Assembly (NCBI RefSeq): GCF_003049085.1
Contig: NZ_PIQX01000003.1
Span: forward strand, 1 to 64,000
Origin: Campylobacter concisus
GTDB lineage: Bacteria; Campylobacterota; Campylobacteria; Campylobacterales; Campylobacteraceae
DNA: 64,000 nucleotides
Direction of reading: 5' to 3'
The position numbers were made by a program, and so were the translations under genes. Below, one piece after another: positions 1 through 5,918 of this stretch. The first letter of the stretch is position 1. Each line of letters opens with the position of its first letter. The notes under the pieces were generated by a model, which saw only the letters and a program-made list of their open reading frames with translations, had not been told where the DNA came from and made no database searches.

Positions 1-2
1 TT

Positions 3-449
3 ATGAAAATTTATATTTATGACACCAAAAATAATGAATATCTATACGAGGCAGAAGCTCAAATAGACCCGCTAGCAAGTAGCAAGGGCGAAACGATCTA
101 CCTAATGCCGCCAAATGCAACACAGATTGTACCAATTGAGCCAAAAGCTGGCTTTGTAAACGTTTTTACTAATGGAAAGTGGGAGCAAATCAAAGACGAG
201 CGCGGCGAGATCTACTATGACAATGACAACAACGCCATAACAATAACCCGGATAGGGGAAGAAAAGGGACTAAACAAAGAGCCTAAGGTAGATAAAAAGG
301 CACAAGAGCTAACGGAACTTGAAGCCGAGATCGCCGAGTGCGAAAATTATATACGCCACGCCCTAATTATCGGTAATAACGCCGTACTTGAAAACTTAAG
401 GACGGAGTATAAGGAGCTAATCGCTCAAAGAGAGGATCTAAGAAAATGA
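3..449 (+). CDS. phage tail-fibre-assembly-like protein
   Basis: Hydrophilic 148-aa protein. The first 75 residues (YIYD start, a dp-type segment, then NVFTNGKWEQIKDERG around residues 53-68) resemble the layout of phage tail fibre assembly chaperones, whose hallmark is a W-x-x-v-x-D-x-R-G turn followed by a Tyr. The last 50 residues are charged and predicted to form a coiled coil. The stop overlaps the next start by 4 bp, so it is co-transcribed with the small prophage genes that follow. The family call rests on the motif only. The gene begins at the window edge, but an ATG at position 3 gives a plausible complete start. Confidence 0.55.
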   Translation: MKIYIYDTKNNEYLYEAEAQIDPLASSKGETIYLMPPNATQIVPIEPKAGFVNVFTNGKWEQIKDERGEIYYDNDNNAITITRIGEEKGLNKEPKVDKKAQELTELEAEIAECENYIRHALIIGNNAVLENLRTEYKELIAQREDLRK

Positions 450-712
450 GCTATTTTTTAATCTGCGTATTGTCGCTAATTTTAGGCGTTTTACTCTGCC
501 CTATTGTGATTTTTCTAAGGGCACGTAAGTGCGACCAGTGGGATAACTCAAACATGACAAACATTATCAGGGTATTTGCCCATTTGGCGGCACACCCTGA
601 TGACTTTGCCAAATTTCAATACGAGAATGGTAAAAAACCATTCTGGTACTTAGACAAAGACGAATTCACAGATGTGGTTCAAACTAGACCAACACAAAAG
701 GATAAGAAATGA
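446..712 (+). CDS. small prophage membrane protein
   Basis: 88 aa. One hydrophobic N-terminal segment (about residues 4-25) is followed by a basic RARK stop-transfer and a soluble tail with several aromatic residues (KPFWYLDKDEF). No family was recognised. It starts inside the stop of the preceding gene (ATGA-type overlap), and its own stop overlaps the next start, so the genes are translationally coupled. From its position in a late phage cluster upstream of lysis genes it is a phage accessory protein; its function is unknown. Confidence 0.6.
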   Translation: MSYFLICVLSLILGVLLCPIVIFLRARKCDQWDNSNMTNIIRVFAHLAAHPDDFAKFQYENGKKPFWYLDKDEFTDVVQTRPTQKDKK

Positions 713-849
713 GAGTAAGAATAAAAAGGTGCGAAATCTGCGCATCAAAGCTAGATAAAGACGGTGCTTGCACTTGGAGCGAGTGTCCAAAATGCCCTAA
801 CTATAAAGCAAAAGAGCAAGAAAAGCCAAAAGATAAAAAGGATGAGTAA
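709..849 (+). CDS. 46-aa Cys-rich, zinc-ribbon-like phage peptide
   Basis: Short ORF that starts at ATG 709 overlapping the previous stop (ATGA) and ends in TAA 847-849, which overlaps the next ATG (TAATG). The product is basic. It has cysteines at 8, 11, 21, 26 and 29, arranged as CEIC ... CPKCP, followed by a Lys/Glu-rich tail. The two CxxC pairs suggest a metal-binding knuckle. Coupling on both sides supports real translation. No family was recognised. Confidence 0.6.
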   Translation: MRVRIKRCEICASKLDKDGACTWSECPKCPNYKAKEQEKPKDKKDE

Positions 850-1493
850 TGCTTAAATTTAAAGAGTTTTTACAGCTCTTTTGCATTATAGCTATTGAGT
901 TACCGCTCGAGATACTTGGCTATTTAATAGTACCTATCGCTTTGGCATTTTGTGATAAAAATAGTGAGCGTTTGCCAAGGTGGGCCAGATGGTTTGAAGA
1001 TGCAAACGACTACTACAACGGCGAGAACTCTGCGATAAATGGCGATAGTGGCTGGCGTAAAGAGCACTTTAAAGAGCCAAAGAATAGGACGTATTTTGCA
1101 CGTCTATTATGGCTTTATCGTAACCGAATAGGCTACTTTTCAAGCAGAATAAACGGCGTAAAAGTGAGCGAGATAGAGCCGTCAAGCGTAATCACTCAAG
1201 GCAACCCAAGAGTAACAAGTAATGGCGGAGTGATAAGTGATTTTTGTAAAGTTACTTGTAAGCTTAAAGATGGTCGCACTCGTTTTGGACTTTTCAAAAC
1301 GATCCGATACAAAGGCTTTTTAAGTGGCTTTTATTGTCGTATTTACGTCGGGTGGAAACTGCTCGACGTGGTAGAGATGAACGAATACAACAAGGCTACA
1401 TTTATGCAGCCAGACGACAAAGAGTATCTTAAGAGCGTGTGGGCGATAAATCCATTTAAAAGGGTACAAGGGAGTAATAATGCTAAGCCCTAG
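849..1493 (+). CDS. phage membrane-anchored protein, unknown function
   Basis: 214 aa. An N-terminal hydrophobic stretch (about residues 8-35) precedes a soluble domain rich in W, R and Y (PRWARWFEDANDYYNG; ARLLWLYRNRIGYFS). The pattern resembles uncharacterised phage proteins typically found near lysis genes, but I cannot name the family with certainty. It overlaps the upstream stop by one base and the downstream spanin-like gene by 14 bp, so it belongs to the same late operon. Confidence 0.6.
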   Translation: MLKFKEFLQLFCIIAIELPLEILGYLIVPIALAFCDKNSERLPRWARWFEDANDYYNGENSAINGDSGWRKEHFKEPKNRTYFARLLWLYRNRIGYFSSRINGVKVSEIEPSSVITQGNPRVTSNGGVISDFCKVTCKLKDGRTRFGLFKTIRYKGFLSGFYCRIYVGWKLLDVVEMNEYNKATFMQPDDKEYLKSVWAINPFKRVQGSNNAKP

Positions 1494-1830
1494 TTTATAT
1501 CTTAGTGGCTTCTTGCTACTAACTACCCTATTTCTTGGGTATAGGTATCAAAGCTTAGACAATGAGCTAAGCATTACCAAAGAGAGATTAGATGCTAGCG
1601 ATAAGCTAAACCTTAGGCTAAAAGATGAGATAAACGAGCAAGATAGGCTCATCTCTCTTAAGCTTGATGTTATAGAAAAAGCTAGCAAGCAAAGACAGGT
1701 AATAGAGATAAAAGCAAATAAAGTTAAAGAAAGGGTACTAAATGAAGATAAAAAAGATATGTCTAACGCTCTTAACCTTAGCGTATCTTATGTGCTTGAT
1801 GGGCTGCGTAAGCAAGGAAGCAGTAAATAA
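1480..1830 (+). CDS. Rz-like inner-membrane spanin (i-spanin)
   Basis: 116 aa. A single N-terminal transmembrane segment (residues about 5-21) is followed by a long charged alpha-helical stretch (about 25-95) with heptad-like Leu/Ile spacing, typical of coiled-coil periplasmic domains. This is the Rz layout. The next ORF begins inside it in the +1 frame and encodes a lipoprotein, as in classical Rz/Rz1 pairs. In Gram-negative phages the pair bridges inner and outer membranes and completes lysis. There is little sequence conservation in this family, so the call depends on topology and gene arrangement. Confidence 0.65.
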   Translation: MLSPSLYLSGFLLLTTLFLGYRYQSLDNELSITKERLDASDKLNLRLKDEINEQDRLISLKLDVIEKASKQRQVIEIKANKVKERVLNEDKKDMSNALNLSVSYVLDGLRKQGSSK

Positions 1831-2005
1831 GTATGACAAGATACCTAACCACTTGTTACAAGCTCCTATTATTGCAGATAGAAATGTAACAAATCAAAGT
1901 GATGCTGGAGTGCTTTTAATAGATGTTTATAGTGGTTATGAGAAGTGCGTAAAAAACTTAGAAGCTATAAAAGAATACGAAAGAAAAAGGGATGGACAAA
2001 AATAA
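1742..2005 (+). CDS. Rz1-like outer-membrane lipoprotein spanin (o-spanin)
   Basis: 87 aa, starting within the Rz-like gene in another frame (89-bp overlap) and extending past its stop. It has a basic N-terminus, a hydrophobic core and a lipobox LMGC, with the acylated Cys at residue 22, then a mature part of about 65 aa. A processed lipoprotein embedded in the 3' end of a coiled-coil membrane protein is the hallmark of Rz1. The upstream AAAGAAAGGG-type sequence is a plausible ribosome binding site within the host gene. It is less Pro-rich than lambda Rz1. Confidence 0.65.
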   Translation: MKIKKICLTLLTLAYLMCLMGCVSKEAVNKYDKIPNHLLQAPIIADRNVTNQSDAGVLLIDVYSGYEKCVKNLEAIKEYERKRDGQK

Positions 2006-2020
2006 TATAAGGATGTGCAG

Positions 2021-2128
2021 ATGGAAGCGATCATAAAAAGGACTAAGAAATTTTGGCTGAATAAGATGGTTGTAGTAGAAATAATATTATCCGTCATAAT
2101 AATGTACATCTTTACTTATAAATTTTAA
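2021..2128 (+). CDS. 35-aa single-span membrane peptide in lysis cassette
   Basis: ATG 2021 lies 8 nt after an AAGG ribosome binding site and the ORF ends with TAA 2126-2128. The product has a basic amphipathic N-terminus (EAIIKRTKKFWLNK) and one hydrophobic segment of about 18 residues (VVVEIILSVIIMYIF). Its position between the spanin-like genes and the holin-like gene suggests a lysis accessory such as an antiholin or second holin. That role is inferred from location only. Confidence 0.5.
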   Translation: MEAIIKRTKKFWLNKMVVVEIILSVIIMYIFTYKF

Positions 2129-2142
2129 AAAAGAGGCGGATA

Positions 2143-2505
2143 ATGGACGATCTTATAAACAAAGTAGGCATTTATTTTTGGGTTGTAGTTGTCGGCTTTT
2201 TAGGTGGAGCACTAGGATCTATAAACAACAAAGAACAAGCCATAAATAGAGGACGTAAAGTATTAAATTTTATAGTTGGCACTATTAGCTCAGGTTTTAT
2301 TTGCTGGATATTTTTTGAAATAACATCATTTTTTACAAATAATAATGATCGCTTTAGTCTTGCAGTCGGTGGCTTTTTTGCTTGGCGTGGCACAGCTTGG
2401 ATATGTGCCATAGTTGATAAAGCGATTGATAAAAAAATAGATAGCTTTGGCGGTGGCGGTTATGATGATTTTTCTACAAAACCGCCAAGAGATTTAAATT
2501 TTTAA
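2143..2505 (+). CDS. putative phage holin
   Basis: 120 aa with about three hydrophobic segments (residues about 10-27, 42-62 and 73-90) and a short, Gly-rich polar C-terminus. The GGALGSINN stretch after the first segment followed by a basic NRGRKVLN loop resembles one group of small phage holins. Holins form inner-membrane lesions that release the endolysin. The next gene, 11 bp downstream, encodes a muramidase-like endolysin, which supports the role. The start has an AAAGAGGCGG ribosome binding site. Confidence 0.6.
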   Translation: MDDLINKVGIYFWVVVVGFLGGALGSINNKEQAINRGRKVLNFIVGTISSGFICWIFFEITSFFTNNNDRFSLAVGGFFAWRGTAWICAIVDKAIDKKIDSFGGGGYDDFSTKPPRDLNF

Positions 2506-2516
2506 AGGATTAAAAA

Positions 2517-3071
2517 ATGAAAAACTTTACTAACGCATTTTATACATTAATGAGCTTAGAATTTAACAGCCCTAAAGACGCACTACACAAAAACCCAAAC
2601 GAAAAAGGCTTAACTTTTATAGGTATTTATGAAGCTGCTCACCCAAGTTGGCAAGGCTGGGGGCAAGTTAGGGCGGCAATAAACGCATACGGTGATCTTG
2701 AAAAGGCTAGCGTCGCCCTATACAATGATGACGCATTAATCGAAAAAGTAAAAATATTTTATAAAAAAGAATTTTGGGACAAAATGAGGCTTGACGAGGT
2801 AGATAGTGAATTAAAAGCGTGTGAACTTTTTGTTTTTGGTGTAAACGTAGATGTAGTACCAGCAGTTAGGGTTTTACAAAGGCTTTTAGGTGTAGTGGTG
2901 GATGGCATTATGGGTGCCCAGACTCTTAAAGCATTAAACAACTACGACGAGCGAGCCTTTGACGTTGATTTTGATAGAGCAGAGATTGCTTATTATAGAA
3001 ATCTAGTAAAAGCAAGACCTGAATATCATGTTTATGAAAGAGGCTGGATCAATAGAGCCGAAAAAGTATAA
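2517..3071 (+). CDS. GH108-type phage endolysin (N-acetylmuramidase)
   Basis: 184 aa. The N-terminal half (FYTLMSLEFNSP, then GLTFIGIYEAAHP) follows the GH108 lysozyme-like pattern, with Glu14 in the place of the catalytic Glu. The central VDSELKACELFVFGVNV and the C-terminal LQRLLGVVVDGIMGAQTLKAL match the peptidoglycan-binding domain that follows it in this family. Length is typical. No signal peptide is seen, so export would depend on the holin encoded immediately upstream. It is the last gene of the prophage cluster. Confidence 0.75.
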   Translation: MKNFTNAFYTLMSLEFNSPKDALHKNPNEKGLTFIGIYEAAHPSWQGWGQVRAAINAYGDLEKASVALYNDDALIEKVKIFYKKEFWDKMRLDEVDSELKACELFVFGVNVDVVPAVRVLQRLLGVVVDGIMGAQTLKALNNYDERAFDVDFDRAEIAYYRNLVKARPEYHVYERGWINRAEKV

Positions 3072-3149
3072 GCAAAAATATCTTTTAGCTGATGTTTTGG
3101 CTGACTAATATTTTTAAAATAGCGTATAATAAGCGATAAAAGTTGATTT

Positions 3150-3172
3150 TTCGAATCTCTCTCTACCCGCCA
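3150..3172 (+). repeat. tRNA 3'-end fragment, probable prophage att site
   Basis: The 23 bases read as a tRNA 3' end: T-loop TTCGAAT, T-stem 3' strand CTCTC, acceptor 3' strand TCTACCC, discriminator G and CCA (7+5+7+1+3). Upstream bases do not supply the matching T-stem 5' strand (GAGAG), so this is not a complete tRNA. An isolated tRNA 3' end directly after a prophage lysis gene is the usual trace of integration into a tRNA gene. The intact tRNA would lie at the other prophage end, outside the window. The isotype cannot be told from this piece. Confidence 0.7.
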
Positions 3173-3556
3173 CTACTTATAGATAATCATAAATTTTTAT
3201 TATTGTTTAACATTATTTTTTTGAACATCTTTATATAAAATTTCTGCGTTAGAAAATTGCTTAACTGTATAAGTAAAATTTCATGACAATCGCATATTTT
3301 TTGAAAAATTATGATTTTTTTGGTTATATTGTTGTTTCAAACTAATTAAAAATATCTTAAATTAAGTTTTTATTATAAAAAGTATTATATTTTACATGAT
3401 TAATTATATCGACAATCAAAAAACTATTTTTTTGATAAAAGCTCAGAATTCGCTTTTTACAAACTATTGACATTTGGAATTTATATGTTTATTTAATATA
3501 TTTTTTTCTTAAAATATAAAATTTCTCATATAAAGTTATATCTTATAAAGATAGTA

Positions 3557-3562
3557 TATAAT
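3557..3562 (+). promoter_or_regulatory. -10 box upstream of the adhesin gene
   Basis: TATAAT about 44 nt before the TTG start at 3606. It is followed by CACGCAAAAATTT, the same context as the exbB promoter at 34784. No good -35 is seen, as is usual in Campylobacter. Confidence 0.5.
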
Positions 3563-3605
3563 CACGCAAAAATTTAAATAATACAAAAAGTAATAAGCAG
3601 TAATC

Positions 3606-5276
3606 TTGGCTAAAGAAGCTGGAGTGGTAAAATTTATTAGTGGCAAGGCGGTCGCTATCGATCAAAACGGAAATGAGAGAGAGCTAAAAGTAGGTGACAT
3701 CCTTTATATGGGAGAGAGCATCAAGACAAGCGATGCGGCTGATAAAATAACAATCGTTTCAAATAATGGAAAAGAGATTACGATTGTAGGCAATGATACA
3801 CTTGCGTTAAATCAAAGTACTATAGGCGCGGAGGGCTTGGCAGATGTTAGCGATTTGCAAAATGCTATTTTAAATGGCGGAGATTTAACAAAACTTGAAG
3901 AGACCGCAGCTGGTGGAAACACTGCTGCTGGTGGTGGAGATGGTGTTAGTCTAAGTGACGCTAAATTTGCTGAGGGTGGTCACTACTCAAACATTAATGC
4001 AACATATAGAAATTTAAGTGATACAAACAGAGCTTTTGCATCATACGATAGCCCAATAAGCGGATACAATGGTGGAGATGATACTATAATCCCAAGCAAT
4101 CCTCTTGTAACTTTTATAAGCGATCTTAATAACGATGGTACTTTAAGTAGGGTTGAGCATGCACGCGATACAAATTTAAATATATCAAAAGTTCTTATTA
4201 CAATTCCAAATGATGGCACAGTAAGGGCTGGAGATATACTAAATATCACTATAACTAAGCCAGATGGTAATACTGAAAATAAAACAATTCCTATCACTCC
4301 AACTATCATAAGCAATGGTTATCAGTTTGATGTACCAATACAGACTGGCAAAATTTCAAAAGTTGATGCAACTATTACAAATTTTCAAGGAAATGTTAGT
4401 GGTAGAAGTGAAGATAGCGTAACTTCAAGTGGCTTTAGTGCTCCAGAGGTTAAATTTACAGAGGATAACAGTCCTGATAATAATCTATTAACATATACTG
4501 AAAATGCTAAAGATAGTAAATTAAATGAAACTCCAGTACTTATAACTGTAAAAGATGTGATTGTCGGAGATGTGCTTCACGTGACTTTAACAAAGCCTGA
4601 TGGCACAACTGAGGTTAAAAATGTATCTATTGATCAAAACATAATAGATAATGGATATAAGATAAGTAATATCCCAGTTGAGCACGGTAAGCCTTCAAAA
4701 GTAGAAGCTTACGTAGCAGATAGTACAAACACGATGAGAAGTGCAACTGCAAGCGACTCTACTACTCTTGATGTGAAGCCGACTTTGACATTTACAGAGG
4801 ATCAAGACAGCAAAGATGGTGATGGTTATTTAAATGATCAAGAAAATAGTAAAGACAATGACTTTAGAAGCACTACAGTAGAAATAACTCTACCAAAAGA
4901 TGTAGTTATTGGCGATAAAATCGTTATAACTTATACCGATCCACTAACTAAGCAAGATACAACAAAAGAAATTTCCCTTACACAAGAGATGATTGATAAT
5001 CAAAAAGTAAATACCTCTCTTCCGATATTTCCAGATGTAAAAACATCAGCTAGTGTTCATGTGGTAGATAAAAACAATGTTCGAAAAAGTGAAAATTCAG
5101 ATCAAGATAGTGTAATGCCTATTGGTAGAAATTTGTATATGACACTACCAGAAGAAAAGACTCTTCATGAAATTTCAAGACAAGAGAGTATGGATGAGCA
5201 TGAAGTAAATGAGACAACAGCTCTTATAAGACTTCCGAATAAAATAGATAATGGTGACAACTATAAATATGAATGA
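3606..5276 (+). CDS. adhesin N-terminal fragment: retention module plus repeats 1-4
   Basis: 556 aa from a TTG start (weak AGCAG ribosome binding site). Residues 1-75 carry the retention-module pattern: GVVKFISGKAVAIDQNGNER, LKVGDILYMGESIKT, then NNGKEITI. In LapA-type adhesins this module stays in the outer-membrane pore and keeps the protein on the cell surface. A Gly/Ala linker (about 103-115) follows, then Ig-like repeats starting near residues 168, 280, 395 and 510. The fourth repeat is cut by the frameshift, leaving a short out-of-frame tail. If translated as is, the product would lack its C-terminal secretion signal. Confidence 0.65.
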   Translation: MAKEAGVVKFISGKAVAIDQNGNERELKVGDILYMGESIKTSDAADKITIVSNNGKEITIVGNDTLALNQSTIGAEGLADVSDLQNAILNGGDLTKLEETAAGGNTAAGGGDGVSLSDAKFAEGGHYSNINATYRNLSDTNRAFASYDSPISGYNGGDDTIIPSNPLVTFISDLNNDGTLSRVEHARDTNLNISKVLITIPNDGTVRAGDILNITITKPDGNTENKTIPITPTIISNGYQFDVPIQTGKISKVDATITNFQGNVSGRSEDSVTSSGFSAPEVKFTEDNSPDNNLLTYTENAKDSKLNETPVLITVKDVIVGDVLHVTLTKPDGTTEVKNVSIDQNIIDNGYKISNIPVEHGKPSKVEAYVADSTNTMRSATASDSTTLDVKPTLTFTEDQDSKDGDGYLNDQENSKDNDFRSTTVEITLPKDVVIGDKIVITYTDPLTKQDTTKEISLTQEMIDNQKVNTSLPIFPDVKTSASVHVVDKNNVRKSENSDQDSVMPIGRNLYMTLPEEKTLHEISRQESMDEHEVNETTALIRLPNKIDNGDNYKYE

Positions 5277-5918
5277 TAAAGGTGAGGTAACAAGTATAAC
5301 AGAGATCGGCAATGGCGGACAAAATTTCCCATTGACAAAAGAGAGTTATAATCAATACTCATTTAAAGTACCAGGCTTTGATCTAAGAAATGGACAAGAT
5401 ACGACTATCAGAGCCAGCATCACAAACATGACACCAGGCAGACATACATCTATAAATGAGTCAGAAGTATCGGCTAGTTTAGAATATGTAAAAAACCTGA
5501 AGTTATCTTTGGAGAGGCTAATGGCACTAGGAGTATGAGCAGAGAGCAAGCTATGAGTGATGGTAATCTTAATAGTACAACAGTTACTATAAAGCTTCCT
5601 AAAAATGCAGTAAGTGGAGATAAACTAACTGTAACTATAAAAGAGCCAAATGAAGCTACTGCTAGAGAAATAAAATACACTATTGGAAAAGATAATAATG
5701 GTAAGTTCTTTGTAAAAGATAGCGATGGCAATAAAATAGATACAGAAACAGATGGCAGAAGCTTTAAAATTTCTGGCATTAAAACAGCAACTGGTCTAGA
5801 AACTAAAGTAACAGCTGAGATAAAAGATAAAGATGGTATTCAGCATGCAGAAAGATACAAGCACAGTTACTATCTCAAATATAAACGATATGGCGGTATA
5901 TTTCAAAGAGGACGCTGA
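5251..5918 (+). CDS. adhesin middle fragments: parts of repeats 4 and 5 in two frames
   Basis: Two short overlapping ORFs (5251-5538 and 5535-5918) encode the end of repeat 4 and most of repeat 5. Homology to the other repeats switches frame at the AAGTT around 5502: restoring one base gives NLKVIFGEANGTRSMSREQA, which matches the usual repeat start. The second ORF leaves the repeat pattern near 5848, where the C-terminal ORF takes over. Neither is likely to be an independent gene. Confidence 0.5.

Larger units (their letters stand above)
3072..3605 (+). other. 534-bp non-coding junction between prophage and adhesin gene
   Basis: Very AT-rich and without a convincing ORF. It contains the tRNA 3'-end copy at 3150-3172 and, near its right end, a TATAAT box at 3557. 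The change from compact phage genes to the chromosome is placed at the tRNA fragment. Confidence 0.6.

Noticed and set aside
3074-3115. AAAAATAT/ATATTTTT inverted repeat after the endolysin gene
   Set aside because: AT-only arms with a 26-nt poorly paired loop; too weak to call a terminator.
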